Part shown: in pieces, positions 36,949 through 46,760 of the stretch
Numbering within the stretch: the stretch's first letter is position 1
Layout of the letters: the number at the start of each line of letters is the position of its first letter
DNA from: Acinetobacter terrae
GTDB lineage: Bacteria; Pseudomonadota; Gammaproteobacteria; Pseudomonadales; Moraxellaceae
Length of the DNA stretch: 64,000 bases
Assembly (NCBI RefSeq): GCF_013004375.1
Contig: NZ_JABERI010000009.1
Coordinates: 155,685 to 219,684 of the forward strand
Reading direction: 5' to 3'
Notes under the pieces: model-generated
Seen by the model: only the letters and a program-made list of their open reading frames with translations
What the model was told of the DNA's origin: nothing
Database searches by the model: none
Position numbers and translations under genes: made by a program

Positions 36949-39036
36949 ATGAAACGCATACAACCGCGTTGGCAATTAAGCGCATTAAGTTGTGCCTTGC
37001 TCACTTTTATGTCCCCAACTTGGGCTGCTGATTCCGTTACAAATACAACGACAGCAGACAGCGCCCCAGAACAAACAGCACCAGTACAAACACTGGCCAC
37101 TTTAAAATTCGAAGCAACACCAACGACTGCGAAAGATCCGGATATCAGTGCGGTAGCGAAAACTATTGTTACTCGCGAAGAAATGCTGCAATTTGGTGAT
37201 CAGTCTGTAAATGACGCCCTGCGTCGTGCTGCAGGTTTTCAGATGCCCACTCCTGGACAAGGTCCACGCGGCGGTGGCGGTGCTTCAGGTATGCGTTTCC
37301 GTGGTGGCGGTGCCCCGATATTTTTAATTAATGGCGAAGCGGTTCAAGGTGGTCCACGTGGTGGAATGTCGGTAGTCGACAGTATCACCCCGGACATGAT
37401 TGAACGGATTGAAATTACCAAGCAGCCGAGTGTCGCTCAGGCATCGGTAGCCTCTTCTGCGGTGATTAATATCATTTTAAAACAACCGTTAGATAATGCC
37501 CGCATAAGCGGAACAGTCCGTGCTGGATATGGTCTAGCCAAATCGGATCAAAGAGAAGAAGAACGCAAAAATATCAGTGTTCAGGCTGATGGTCGTGACA
37601 ATGCATGGTTATACAGTCTGTCAGCGAATCAAATGTGGAATGACACCACGTCTATTACGCAGACACAAAACAGTACCGAAACACGTGAACAAAAACGAGT
37701 GACTGAACGCAAGTCGCAAATGGTTTCACCCCGTGTTGAATATGAATTGGATGATCAGCAAAAACTGGTTGCAGAATTGTTCTATCGCAACAATGAAAGT
37801 GACGGCATTCGTGGCGACCAAGTTCAAAATGATAAAAATGACAGCATCCGTTTAAATACGCGTTATGAACGTAAAGACAAAGGTAATTCAGATAAGATTC
37901 GCCTTTCTGTCGAACAGCAAAATGAAACTGAATCGACTCAGTCTGCTCAATCACCGCTCTTCAACACTTATACCGACGAAACCGTAAATGAATACGGTGT
38001 GTCTTATGACGGTGTTCGAAAGTTCAATGAAACCCACCAAGTTAAATTTGGTGCAGATGCTCGTGCCAATGAACTCGACAGCAATGTCAGTCAAAGTTTA
38101 GATGAACAACTTTATGCATTATATGCTGAAGGAAGCTGGAAATTTACTGATCGCCAAACAGTGACTTTAGGTGCCCGCCAAGAATGGATCGAGCGCTCTG
38201 GTTTAGTCGATTATAGCGACAGTCACTTAAGTCCAGTCTTGGCACATCGTTTCGACTTGGATGATCATTGGTCTTTACAAACCAATATGAGTCAGGCTTT
38301 CCGTAGCCCTAAAGCAGACCGTTTATTACCCACCGTTTCAGTTTCTACCGATAGCGATGCCGGTAGCCTGAATAACCCGGATCGTGGCGGCAATCCTAAT
38401 TTACGTCCTGAAAAAATTACTGCATTTGAATCGACTTTAGGCTACAACACACCTTCAGGCGGTATCAATATCACCGCGTTTCAACGTGAAATTGATGACT
38501 ACATCGAAAAAGTGATTCGTCAGGAAGGTACGCATTTTGTAGAACGTCCACAAAACCAGAACAATGCCACCACTTATGGGGTTGAACTTGCTGGACGTTA
38601 TGCATTAAAACAAACGGAAAATGGTCATTCATTTATGTTAAATGGACAACTTTCTACTGTGCGTGCAAAAGTTGAAGATGAAAATCATCAAGAACGTCTG
38701 GTCAGTGATGTTGCACCTTATACAGCAAGCGCTGGTCTGTCTTATAACTATCAGCCTTGGCGCATTTCAAGCAGTGTGAACCTGAACTACGTGCCTGAAT
38801 TTACTCGTGCCTTGGATAACCAACCTTATGACCGTACCAGTAATGAACGTGTCAACATGGATATCAGCATCACCAAACGCTTTAATGATGGCTGGGCAAC
38901 CACACTGAATGCGCGCAATATTTTCAGCACCGATTATAAAGAGCGCTTAACCAATCAGTCGGATGGCAGCCTCTATGAATCACGGGTGAATCAAGCGATT
39001 CCAAGTGTATTAATCAGTCTGGAAAAGAAATTCTAA
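36949..39036 (+). CDS. TonB-dependent outer-membrane receptor
   Basis: 695 residues from the ATG at 36949; a TTG at 36934 adds five residues ahead of the signal peptide. The signal peptide ends S-P-T-W-A-A. The plug domain (about 60-190) has T-R-E-E-M-L-Q-F-G, a glycine-rich P-G-Q-G-P-R-G-G-G-G stretch, F-L-I-N-G-E and I-E-R-I-E-I-T-K, followed by a 22-strand-type barrel ending in an aromatic residue (L-E-K-K-F). The substrate is unknown; a ferric siderophore or another metal chelate is most likely. I see no Fur box in the 180 bp upstream. Position beside nasTS does not show a link. Confidence 0.88.
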   Translation: MKRIQPRWQLSALSCALLTFMSPTWAADSVTNTTTADSAPEQTAPVQTLATLKFEATPTTAKDPDISAVAKTIVTREEMLQFGDQSVNDALRRAAGFQMPTPGQGPRGGGGASGMRFRGGGAPIFLINGEAVQGGPRGGMSVVDSITPDMIERIEITKQPSVAQASVASSAVINIILKQPLDNARISGTVRAGYGLAKSDQREEERKNISVQADGRDNAWLYSLSANQMWNDTTSITQTQNSTETREQKRVTERKSQMVSPRVEYELDDQQKLVAELFYRNNESDGIRGDQVQNDKNDSIRLNTRYERKDKGNSDKIRLSVEQQNETESTQSAQSPLFNTYTDETVNEYGVSYDGVRKFNETHQVKFGADARANELDSNVSQSLDEQLYALYAEGSWKFTDRQTVTLGARQEWIERSGLVDYSDSHLSPVLAHRFDLDDHWSLQTNMSQAFRSPKADRLLPTVSVSTDSDAGSLNNPDRGGNPNLRPEKITAFESTLGYNTPSGGINITAFQREIDDYIEKVIRQEGTHFVERPQNQNNATTYGVELAGRYALKQTENGHSFMLNGQLSTVRAKVEDENHQERLVSDVAPYTASAGLSYNYQPWRISSSVNLNYVPEFTRALDNQPYDRTSNERVNMDISITKRFNDGWATTLNARNIFSTDYKERLTNQSDGSLYESRVNQAIPSVLISLEKKF

Positions 39037-39040
39037 ACAT

Positions 39041-39070
39041 AAAAAACCGGTGCTCAGACACCGGTTTTTT
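39041..39070 (+). terminator. terminator of the TonB receptor gene
   Basis: A6CCGGTG/CACCGGT6 (39041-39052 with 39059-39070), starting 4 nt after the stop. Could also serve the convergent small gene. Confidence 0.9.
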
Positions 39071-39146
39071 CTTGGCAGTAGATTTATTTTTCAAATATTC
39101 TGCAGCAACTTATATTTTTATTGGATCGCAAACATGGATGATCTGG

Positions 39147-39431
39147 TTAATTTTTGCTTTGTAGTTGTTTAAGTAAACTTGCAATTCTTAAGGTGTGTTG
39201 TCGGTTTCCTTTTTGTTCCATGACTTTATTTTCGATCCGCCATAAATATTCAAAAATCTCTGATTCATCTGCATTCTCACAAATCATCATAAAGAGTCTA
39301 GGCAAATAATCTTCATATTCATCAGACATGGATCGGATGCTACGAATCCCTAAAGGATCCCATTCTTTGAGTAAAACTTTATGTATTGCATGTAATAATA
39401 ATGTTGCTTCATTGGCATGTTCGACTTTCAT
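39147..39431 (-). CDS. small conserved-type hypothetical protein
   Basis: 94 residues, acidic and helical, with a core K-E-W-D-P-L-G-I-R and D-E-Y-E-D-Y-L-P-R-L. This E-W-D-P...D-E-Y pattern is reminiscent of DUF1871-like small proteins, but I cannot confirm that. An AGGTT-like site precedes the ATG. No partner gene is nearby and the function is unknown. Confidence 0.6.
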   Translation of the reverse strand: MKVEHANEATLLLHAIHKVLLKEWDPLGIRSIRSMSDEYEDYLPRLFMMICENADESEIFEYLWRIENKVMEQKGNRQHTLRIASLLKQLQSKN

Positions 39432-39784
39432 TAAACCTCCCCCATCCTTAGGAATTTAATATAAAAATCATATAAGTTGACTATAATTTACTCTCGACAA
39501 TATGATCAAGTATTTTTTAAGAATATTGATCATTTATTAAATAAAAAATAATTTATTTACCAAATGGAAAATTATACTTTTATAAAAAACAATATCTTCA
39601 TCGCTATCCATTCATTCAAAAATCCTTACCTCAAACCTGATTTACATCTTTTTAGCAGTAAAAAATCCTTCTGGTTGATCCCATTTATTTGCATTAAAAA
39701 TGATTTTAAGTGCTTATTTAATACCCACCTTTAATACGTACCTCAAACCATTTAAAAAACCATAAAAATTCAATAACGTGAAAT

Positions 39785-39802
39785 GGTAGGTGTTTGGTAG
39801 GT
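39785..39802 (+). promoter_or_regulatory. tandem GGTWGGW operator candidate (alcohol dehydrogenase)
   Basis: GGTAGGT-GTTT-GGTAGGT: two 7-mers with 11-bp period. The same layout (GGTWGGW-GWWW-GGTWGGW) occurs on the other strand before the aldehyde dehydrogenase gene at 43505-43522. Confidence 0.55.
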
Positions 39803-39837
39803 AGGATTTCTTTCCTGTTCCTTTGATACTCAATTTA

Positions 39838-39852
39838 CGGTGAGGGTCACCG
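39838..39852. promoter_or_regulatory. dyad before the alcohol dehydrogenase start
   Basis: CGGTGA-GGG-TCACCG, a perfect 6-3-6 inverted repeat 34 bp before the ATG. Candidate operator or leader hairpin. Confidence 0.4.
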
Positions 39853-39886
39853 ATAACAACATACCAATGGTAGAAGGAATCGCACC

Positions 39887-41059
39887 ATGGCTTTTAAAAA
39901 TATTGCAGATCAAACGAACGGTTTTTATATTCCCTGTGTTTCTCTTTTTGGTCCGGGCTGTGCCAAAGAAATTGGCGCCAAAGCACAAGATTTAGGTGCT
40001 AAAAAAGCACTGATAGTGACTGATGCAGGTCTTTTTAAATTCGGTGTCGCAGATACCATTTCAAATTATTTAAAAGAGGCTGGTGTCGACAGCCATATCT
40101 TCCCGGGTGCAGAACCTAATCCAACCGATATTAACGTCCATAACGGCGTACAAGCCTATAATGACAATGGCTGTGATTTCATCGTATCTTTAGGTGGTGG
40201 TTCATCGCATGACTGCGCCAAAGGTATTGGCTTGGTGACAGCTGGCGGTGGTCATATTCGTGATTACGAAGGCATTGATAAAAGCACAGTACCAATGACG
40301 CCACTAATTGCCATCAATACCACGGCAGGTACGGCTTCTGAAATGACCCGCTTCTGTATTATCACCAATACCGACACCCATGTAAAAATGGCGATTGTCG
40401 ACTGGCGCTGTACTCCACTGATTGCGATTGATGATCCTAAACTGATGATTGCTAAACCAGCGGGTTTAACCGCAGCAACAGGTATGGATGCCTTAACCCA
40501 TGCAGTGGAAGCATATGTCTCTACCGCAGCTAATCCAATTACCGATGCCTGTGCAGAAAAAGCCATTAGCATGATTAGCGAATGGCTTAGCCCAGCGGTC
40601 GCCAATGGTGAAAATCTGGAAGCGCGTGATGCGATGAGCTATGCACAGTACCTTGCAGGTATGGCTTTTAACAACGCTTCTTTAGGTTATGTCCATGCCA
40701 TGGCACATCAACTCGGCGGTTTCTACAACTTGCCGCACGGTGTATGTAATGCGGTATTACTGCCGCACGTTTGTGAATTCAACCTGATTGCCTGCCCTGA
40801 CCGTTATGCCAAAATTGCACAATTGATGGGTGTAAATACTGACGGTTTGACTGTGAATGAAGCTGCAGATGAAGCGATCCAGGCGATTCGTCAGCTTTCA
40901 GCCGCGATCGGTATTCCATCTGGCTTAAGTGAACTGGGTGTGAAAGAAGCAGACTTAGCCATCATGTCTGAAAACGCGCAAAAAGATGCCTGCATGCTGA
41001 CCAACCCACGTAAAGCCAGCCATGCACAAGTGGTTGATATATTCAAAGCGGCGATGTAA
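39887..41059 (+). CDS. iron-containing alcohol dehydrogenase
   Basis: Group III (Fe-type) NAD-dependent alcohol dehydrogenase, 390 residues. The nucleotide region is S-L-G-G-G-S-S-H-D-C-A-K-G. Metal-ligand segments are seen in T-G-M-D-A-L-T-H-A-V-E and H-A-M-A-H-Q-L-G-G-F-Y-N-L-P-H-G, which carries the conserved histidines. It probably oxidises ethanol or another primary alcohol to the aldehyde handled by the aldehyde dehydrogenase at 43620. AGAAGGA lies about 8 nt before the ATG. Confidence 0.93.
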   Translation: MAFKNIADQTNGFYIPCVSLFGPGCAKEIGAKAQDLGAKKALIVTDAGLFKFGVADTISNYLKEAGVDSHIFPGAEPNPTDINVHNGVQAYNDNGCDFIVSLGGGSSHDCAKGIGLVTAGGGHIRDYEGIDKSTVPMTPLIAINTTAGTASEMTRFCIITNTDTHVKMAIVDWRCTPLIAIDDPKLMIAKPAGLTAATGMDALTHAVEAYVSTAANPITDACAEKAISMISEWLSPAVANGENLEARDAMSYAQYLAGMAFNNASLGYVHAMAHQLGGFYNLPHGVCNAVLLPHVCEFNLIACPDRYAKIAQLMGVNTDGLTVNEAADEAIQAIRQLSAAIGIPSGLSELGVKEADLAIMSENAQKDACMLTNPRKASHAQVVDIFKAAM

Positions 41060-41065
41060 AACCTC

Positions 41066-41105
41066 AATGTAAGTCTTCTCCTTCGAATTTCTGACTTACA
41101 TTTTT
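41066..41105 (+). terminator. terminator after alcohol dehydrogenase
   Basis: ATGTAAGTC/GACTTACAT stem (41067-41075 with 41093-41101), 17-nt loop, T-run. Confidence 0.65.
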
Positions 41106-41230
41106 GGCAATCTAAACTCCATTTTCTTAACGAGGTGGAAACTTAGGTTGCCTTTTTTTATTATTGAACTTAAAGCAATTTGACAAATGACTGCTCATCA
41201 TGAAGGATAAAAGAAAATTGATAATTCCAA

Positions 41231-42211
41231 ATGAGTACAACAATGACAAAACAGATAATTGAACCCCTTTATCAACTGGATATCTTAGGTTCAGGATATG
41301 AACAAGCCACCTTAAATTTCCCAGATGATTATGAAGGTCAAGTCACAGCAACATTGGTGCGCAAAAAAGCGCAGCAACCAACCAGCAAAGCTGTTTTATA
41401 TATTCATGGGTTTATCGATTATTTTTTTCAAACCGAAATGGCGGAACAGTTTAATCAACATGGTTTTGACTTTTATGCACTCGACTTACGTAAATACGGG
41501 CGTTCCCATCTTCCTCATCAAAAATATTATAACGTGCGTGAAATTGCTGAATATGATGCTGAAATCACCCAAGCTTTAGACATTATTGGCGCAGAAGGTC
41601 ATGATGCTATTTTACTGAGCGGACATTCTACAGGCGGTCTAACCACCACACTTTATGCGGCACATCATCCTGACCATCCTTTAATTAAAGCACTGTGGGT
41701 CAATAGTCCCTTTTACGACTTCAACATGAATCCGATCAAGAAAAAATTAGGGCTACCAAATTTAAGTCGTGTGGGTAAAATTTGCCCGGATTTAGAATTC
41801 CCCAGTGAACTGAATAAATGGTATGTAACCAGTTTGCACAAAAACTTAAAAGGAGAATGGTACTTTAACCTTGAATGGAAAAAACCAACTTATCCTTGGG
41901 TTCGTTTGAGTTTTGTCCGGGCAATTTTTGAAGCGCAAAAGGAAATTCATCAAGGCGTGAGCTTAAACGTCCCTGCCTTAGTGATGCATTCAGATCAGAG
42001 CAAAAATCCCAAAAAATGGCACAAAAATGTGCAAACTAGTGATGTGATTTTAGATGTAAAGCATATTGATAAATATGCCAGGAAAATTAAAGATGATGTC
42101 ACCATCAGTGAAGTAAAAAATGGCGTACATGATCTGGTGCTGTCTGAAAAATCTGTGCGTGAGCATGTTTATCAGCAGCTCTTTGCATGGCTCAAGCAAA
42201 AAGGCTTATAA
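41231..42211 (+). CDS. alpha/beta hydrolase (serine aminopeptidase/monoacylglycerol-lipase-like)
   Basis: 326 residues. Oxyanion segment L-Y-I-H-G-F-I-D-Y, then D-L-R-K-Y-G-R-S typical of the lysophospholipase-like branch, nucleophile elbow S-G-H-S-T-G-G and a C-terminal catalytic His in N-G-V-H-D-L. No signal peptide, so cytoplasmic. The position between the alcohol and aldehyde dehydrogenases suggests ester cleavage that feeds them, but this is inference. Confidence 0.85.
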   Translation: MSTTMTKQIIEPLYQLDILGSGYEQATLNFPDDYEGQVTATLVRKKAQQPTSKAVLYIHGFIDYFFQTEMAEQFNQHGFDFYALDLRKYGRSHLPHQKYYNVREIAEYDAEITQALDIIGAEGHDAILLSGHSTGGLTTTLYAAHHPDHPLIKALWVNSPFYDFNMNPIKKKLGLPNLSRVGKICPDLEFPSELNKWYVTSLHKNLKGEWYFNLEWKKPTYPWVRLSFVRAIFEAQKEIHQGVSLNVPALVMHSDQSKNPKKWHKNVQTSDVILDVKHIDKYARKIKDDVTISEVKNGVHDLVLSEKSVREHVYQQLFAWLKQKGL

Positions 42212-42234
42212 ATTTAATTCGCCAATAATATGCG

Positions 42235-43416
42235 TTAATTATCTTTAAGTTTGAGTAAGGTTTGATGCACGGGATGCGTTTTGGGCATCAGCTCAATTAA
42301 ACGTTCCACGGCATCAATTGCTTCAGGAAAATGCGCCACATGTTTAAGTAAAACATCCGTTTCATTGGCTTTAAAAATGGCATCACTTAAACGTGACTCC
42401 AAGCAATCACGCCAGGCACACAAAAAAGGACTTTCGGTTTTTGCCAGAAACACACCACTACAAAGTTTTAAGGCAGAATCGATATAGCCGGCATCTAAGG
42501 ATTGTTCTGTCAGCAAGAAATCAGCTTCTACATGCGCTAATAATTTATAGGGTCTAGACCCTAACATGCCGCCTAAAATATCACGCAATTGTGACATTTC
42601 TGCTTTTAACGTGCCGATGCTGACTTTTCGTTCACCATATAAGGCCTGATGCAAAGTATCTAAACTTAAGCCTTGAGGGCACAGTGCCAAAATGGTCAAA
42701 ATTTCGATTTGACGTGGTGTTAGCACCAAGACTTTGCCATTGAACATGACTTGTGGCACAGAAAAAGCCCGAATAAACAATCGCTGTTTCTGATATTCCA
42801 GTAATGCAGATTGAATAATTGAGGCACAGCGCTCCGCTGCGAGTAAGCCCAAACTGTTATGCTTTTGCCAAGTTGTAGATAGGTCAATTACCCCGAGAAC
42901 CTGTTTGGAATAGGGATCAATAATCGGGGCTGCGTAACAGACCCAATCATGAATTGATGACATGTAATGTTCATTGGAAAATACACAACTCGATTGTTGC
43001 GTTTTTAAAGACAGAGCCAAAGCATTGGTACCGACCAATTCCTCGCGCCACTGCCCGCCTTCGATAAAATGCACACTTTCTGCTGCCCTTTGCATTTGTG
43101 GACTCGATGCCGTCCAAATAATGGTACTGCCAATGTCGCCTACCGCCAGCACCATCGAGGATTGCTCGGCAATATGCTTTAAATCTTGTGCACAATGCTG
43201 CAAGGCATGTTCTAGAGCAGAAGGATAGGTTTCTTTTTGTAAATGAACCAAGGGCGCAGCTGCACGATCTGTGGGAATTTCAGCAGATGTGGAGCGTTGC
43301 CACGAACTTACAATGCTTTGTCCTAACTGTTCTGCATGCAAGGGAGAAAGACTGCTACTTTGCCTAAATTTCTCAATTTTCTGTCTTTTTTGCATCAAAT
43401 GCTGCTTATCCATCAT
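42235..43416 (-). CDS. GAF-domain transcriptional regulator (AcoR-like sensor, no sigma-54 ATPase domain)
   Basis: 393 residues. The N-terminal part (S-W-Q-R-S, A-V-G-D-I-G-S-T-I-I, W-R-E-E-L-V-G-T-N-A-L-A-L-S-L) is the sensor region of AcoR-type activators. The central AAA+ domain is missing. Near residue 230 it has a winged-helix-like output instead (L-T-P-R-Q-I-E-I-L-T-I-L, then G-T-L-K-A-E-M-S-Q-L-R), followed by a helical end. Such regulators sit next to aldehyde dehydrogenase genes in several bacteria. Divergent from the aldehyde dehydrogenase and convergent with the hydrolase; likely controls both dehydrogenases. Confidence 0.8.
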   Translation of the reverse strand: MMDKQHLMQKRQKIEKFRQSSSLSPLHAEQLGQSIVSSWQRSTSAEIPTDRAAAPLVHLQKETYPSALEHALQHCAQDLKHIAEQSSMVLAVGDIGSTIIWTASSPQMQRAAESVHFIEGGQWREELVGTNALALSLKTQQSSCVFSNEHYMSSIHDWVCYAAPIIDPYSKQVLGVIDLSTTWQKHNSLGLLAAERCASIIQSALLEYQKQRLFIRAFSVPQVMFNGKVLVLTPRQIEILTILALCPQGLSLDTLHQALYGERKVSIGTLKAEMSQLRDILGGMLGSRPYKLLAHVEADFLLTEQSLDAGYIDSALKLCSGVFLAKTESPFLCAWRDCLESRLSDAIFKANETDVLLKHVAHFPEAIDAVERLIELMPKTHPVHQTLLKLKDN

Positions 43417-43504
43417 TCCTTATTCTCACAACAATTCATGATTTACATCCGCTGTAATAGCTATTCTTGTAAGCCTGATTGAAAAGATTGTAAACCTTCT
43501 TGTA

Positions 43505-43522
43505 TCCAACCTTTCTCCAACC
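43505..43522 (-). promoter_or_regulatory. tandem GGTWGGW operator candidate (aldehyde dehydrogenase)
   Basis: On the minus strand GGTTGGA-GAAA-GGTTGGA, the same 18-bp template as upstream of the alcohol dehydrogenase. A further AACCTT half-copy is at 43493. Confidence 0.55.
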
Positions 43523-43619
43523 TTATTCCATGTATGCTAATCAAATAATGTACAAAAGTACCTTATACCAAAGCTGTAGATGCGGTTAAAAACACTAAAA
43601 TAAGCAAAGGAAAATTCAT

Positions 43620-45131
43620 ATGCGTTACGTCGATCCTAATCAACCTGGTTCAAAAGTTCAGTTTAAAGCCCAGTATGAAAACTTCATTGGTGGACAATGG
43701 GTAGCACCCACAAAAGGCGAATACTTTGACAATATTTCTCCTGTCGATGGTAAAGCATTCACCAAAGTTCCCCGCTCGAGTGTTGAAGATATCGAACTTG
43801 CACTGGATGCAGCGCATAAAGCCAAAGAACAATGGAACAAATCCTCTCCTACCACCCGTTCCAATATTCTGTTAAAAATTGCAGACCGTTTAGAAGCCAA
43901 TTTAGAGCTTTTGGCTGTAGCTGAAACCTGGGATAACGGTAAACCGGTACGTGAAACCCTAGCTGCCGATATTCCTTTGGCGATTGACCATTTCCGTTAT
44001 TTTGCCGGTTGTATCCGTGCACAGGAAGGTGGCATTTCAGAAATTGATGAAGATACCATTGCCTACCATTTCCATGAGCCTTTAGGTGTGGTCGGGCAAA
44101 TTATTCCCTGGAACTTCCCTATTCTGATGGCGACCTGGAAACTGGCACCAGCTTTGGCTGCGGGTAACTGTATTGTGCTTAAACCGGCAGAACAAACGCC
44201 TGTCAGTATTTTGGTGTTGGTTGAACTGATTCAAGACCTGCTGCCTGAAGGCGTATTAAACATTGTCAATGGTTATGGGGTTGAAGTGGGTCGTCCACTT
44301 GCAACCAATCCACGTATCGCCAAAATCGCATTTACCGGTTCAACGGCGGTCGGTCAGCAAATTATGCAATATGCAACCGAGAACATTATTCCGGTAACCC
44401 TTGAACTGGGTGGTAAATCACCGAATCTTTTCTTTGAAGATGTAATGGCAGAAGATGATGACTTTTTAGATAAAGCACTTGAAGGTTTTGTGATGTTTGC
44501 CCTGAATCAGGGGGAAATCTGTACTTGTCCTTCGCGTGCATTGGTTCAAGAAAGCATTGCCGATAAATTTCTGGAGAAAGCGGTTGAGCGTGTTAAACGG
44601 ATTAAAACCGGTCATCCACTCGATACAGAAACCATGATTGGTGCGCAAGCCTCACAAGAGCAACAAGATAAAATTTTAGGCTGCATCGCCACAGGCCGTG
44701 CTGAAGGTGCTGAAATATTGACAGGTGGTGGCGCACGTCATGAAGTGGGGCAAGGTTTCTATATCGAACCGACCATTTTCAAAGGTACCAATGACATGAG
44801 AACTTTCCAAGAAGAAATTTTTGGACCTGTACTTGCTGTTGCCACCTTTAAAGACTTTGATGATGCGATCAAAATCGCCAACGACACCATTTACGGTCTA
44901 GGTGCCGGTGTCTGGTCGCGTTCCGCACATACTTCTTACCGTGCCGGTCGTGCAATTCAGGCCGGTCGAGTATGGACCAACTGTTACCACATCTACCCTG
45001 CACATGCCGCATTCGGCGGTTATAAAAAATCAGGCATCGGGCGTGAAAATCACAAGATGATGCTGGATCATTACCAACAAACCAAAAACCTGTTGGTGAG
45101 CTATTCAACCAAACCGATGGGCTTCTTCTAA
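43620..45131 (+). CDS. exaC: NAD-dependent aldehyde dehydrogenase (ExaC/AldB type)
   Basis: 503 residues, similar along its length to ExaC acetaldehyde dehydrogenases: K-Y...[29 protein letters not shown]. The catalytic Cys is near residue 301 (N-Q-G-E-I-C-T-C), and E-E-I-F-G-P-V is present. It oxidises acetaldehyde, and perhaps longer aldehydes, to the acid. AAAGGAAAA precedes the ATG. It shares a motif with the alcohol dehydrogenase promoter, suggesting co-regulation. Confidence 0.93.
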   Translation: MRYVDPNQPGSKVQFKAQYENFIGGQWVAPTKGEYFDNISPVDGKAFTKVPRSSVEDIELALDAAHKAKEQWNKSSPTTRSNILLKIADRLEANLELLAVAETWDNGKPVRETLAADIPLAIDHFRYFAGCIRAQEGGISEIDEDTIAYHFHEPLGVVGQIIPWNFPILMATWKLAPALAAGNCIVLKPAEQTPVSILVLVELIQDLLPEGVLNIVNGYGVEVGRPLATNPRIAKIAFTGSTAVGQQIMQYATENIIPVTLELGGKSPNLFFEDVMAEDDDFLDKALEGFVMFALNQGEICTCPSRALVQESIADKFLEKAVERVKRIKTGHPLDTETMIGAQASQEQQDKILGCIATGRAEGAEILTGGGARHEVGQGFYIEPTIFKGTNDMRTFQEEIFGPVLAVATFKDFDDAIKIANDTIYGLGAGVWSRSAHTSYRAGRAIQAGRVWTNCYHIYPAHAAFGGYKKSGIGRENHKMMLDHYQQTKNLLVSYSTKPMGFF

Positions 45132-45153
45132 AAATATCTTGGTATAAAGCATC

Positions 45154-45182
45154 AAAAAAGCGAACTTCGGTTCGCTTTTTTC
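45154..45182 (+). terminator. aldehyde dehydrogenase terminator
   Basis: GCGAAC-TTCG-GTTCGC stem with stable UUCG loop, A-run before and T-run after. Confidence 0.93.
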
Positions 45183-45281
45183 TTTATTGCAGCGCATTAA
45201 ACAAATCATTTGGTTTGAAACCTTCATTTTTCTTCAGATTCGGGCTAAATTTCTCTTATTCCAAATATCTTGAAAAATAGT

Positions 45282-46001
45282 ATGACTACAGCACCTCCAG
45301 ATTTTCCAGACACCATTTATGCCATTCAACATCTTGCCTTCGAAGACTTAGGTGTCATGGAGGATATATTTTATCAACTCGGCTTTCGGGTACGTTATTT
45401 TGAAGCCGGTGTAGATGACTTAAGCAAAGCATTTCAACACCAAGGTTTGACCATTATTTTAGGTGGGCCGATTGGTGTCTATGAAACGGATGACTACCCT
45501 TTCTTACAACAAGAAATTGACTTACTAAAAGTTCGTTTAGAAGAAAATTTACCGACCTTGGGTATTTGTTTAGGCGCTCAATTGATTGCGCATGCTTTAG
45601 GTGCAAAAGTCTATGCCGGTCATCAAAAGGAAATTGGCTGGAGCAAACTCAGTATTTCCGATACTAAAAACAACCTGCTTTCAGCATTAAGTGATACAGC
45701 TGTATTACACTGGCATGGTGATACTTTTGATTTACCTGAACAAGCTGAATTATTGGCAAGCTCTGATGTTTATCCAAACCAGGCTTTTTCAGTAGGCAAA
45801 AATATTCTGGCTTTACAATTTCATCTGGAAGTTGCAGCAGAGAGCTTGGAAAAATGGCTCATTGGTCATAGCTGTGAACTGCGTAAAGCTGAAATTAATA
45901 TTCCTGCTTTACGTGCTGACAATGAAAAATATGCCATGTCATTAGAAACTGTTGCTACAGAAATTTTACGAAACTATATGAAGCAAGTGATGAGAAAATA
46001 A
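45282..46001 (+). CDS. class I glutamine amidotransferase-like protein
   Basis: 239 residues from the ATG at 45282. The catalytic triad of class I amidotransferases is visible: nucleophile in G-I-C-L-G-A-Q-L-I-A and the His of L-Q-F-H-L-E-V with the Glu two residues on. The I-L-G-G-P-I-G-V-Y segment is also typical. It is a stand-alone domain like the GMP-synthase-related proteins, some of which act in gamma-glutamyl-amine breakdown. No synthetase partner is adjacent, so the substrate is unknown. Confidence 0.85.
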   Translation: MTTAPPDFPDTIYAIQHLAFEDLGVMEDIFYQLGFRVRYFEAGVDDLSKAFQHQGLTIILGGPIGVYETDDYPFLQQEIDLLKVRLEENLPTLGICLGAQLIAHALGAKVYAGHQKEIGWSKLSISDTKNNLLSALSDTAVLHWHGDTFDLPEQAELLASSDVYPNQAFSVGKNILALQFHLEVAAESLEKWLIGHSCELRKAEINIPALRADNEKYAMSLETVATEILRNYMKQVMRK

Positions 46002-46059
46002 ACTTTAATTTATGAGTTAATTCATTTATAAGGGTGTCATTCATTTATATAAGTCTCTG

Positions 46060-46692
46060 ATGATGACACCTTTAATCAGTATTGCGGTAATTCATTTCTT
46101 TGCGTTGATCAGTCCGGGGCCAGATTTTTTCTTCGTTACTCAAAGTGCAATTCGTCAGTCCAGATCGCACGCCCTCTTTGCTGCCTTAGGTATTTCACTG
46201 AGCATTTTAGTCTGGTCCATTTGTGCGATCAGTGGTCTGCATTACCTTTTTCAAAAGATGGCATGGCTGCAGCAGGTGCTGATGATTTTTGGCGGTCTAT
46301 ACCTGCTTTATTTAGGGATACAATTACTGAAATCCGCTTTCAATAAAAATCTGGCGTCTATCTCAAAAAAGCAGAATGAAATTCTACCGCAAAAATCACA
46401 CACCACACTGTTAGTTCAAGGTTTTCTGACCAATATGGCTAACCCCAAAGCACTCGTCTATTTCAGCAGCGTTTTTTCCATCGCAATTAGTACAAATGTC
46501 AGTATTTTCGAGCAAAGTTCCTTGCTAGCGCTGGTTTTTATCGAAAGTCTGATGTGGTTTTCTGCTGTTGCTCTGGTTTTTTCTGTAGCAAAAATTAATC
46601 ATTATTATCAAAAATTCAGCAAGAAAATTGACGGCATTACCGGCGGTATTTTTATTAGTTTTGGCTGCCTGCTGATCTTAAACCGTGATTAA
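46060..46692 (+). CDS. LysE/RhtB-family amino-acid exporter
   Basis: 210 residues, about six hydrophobic segments. The family motif is near the N-terminus (H-F-F-A-L-I-S-P-G-P-D-F-F), and N-P-K-A-L-V-Y-F lies in the middle. Probably exports an amino acid or homoserine-type compound. Two adjacent ATGs at 46060 and 46063 are possible starts. Confidence 0.9.
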   Translation: MMTPLISIAVIHFFALISPGPDFFFVTQSAIRQSRSHALFAALGISLSILVWSICAISGLHYLFQKMAWLQQVLMIFGGLYLLYLGIQLLKSAFNKNLASISKKQNEILPQKSHTTLLVQGFLTNMANPKALVYFSSVFSIAISTNVSIFEQSSLLALVFIESLMWFSAVALVFSVAKINHYYQKFSKKIDGITGGIFISFGCLLILNRD

Positions 46693-46713
46693 CGCATCTA
46701 AAATAATTTAAAC

Positions 46714-46744
46714 AAAAAAAGCACCAATAATGGTGCTTTTTTAT
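46714..46744. terminator. bidirectional terminator
   Basis: GCACCA-ATAA-TGGTGC with A-run on one side and T-run on the other, between the exporter and the convergent YceI gene. Confidence 0.88.
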
Positions 46745-46760
46745 TTAGCGCATTTTAGGC

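Larger units (their letters stand above)
39432..39886. other. control region upstream of the alcohol dehydrogenase
   Basis: 455 bp with no ORF. The distal part is very AT-rich. The proximal 165 bp holds GGTAGGT-type repeats on both strands (ACCCACC at 39723, ACGTACC at 39736, tandem GGTAGGT at 39785-39802) and the perfect dyad CGGTGAGGGTCACCG at 39838-39852. Annotated separately where supported. Confidence 0.6.
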
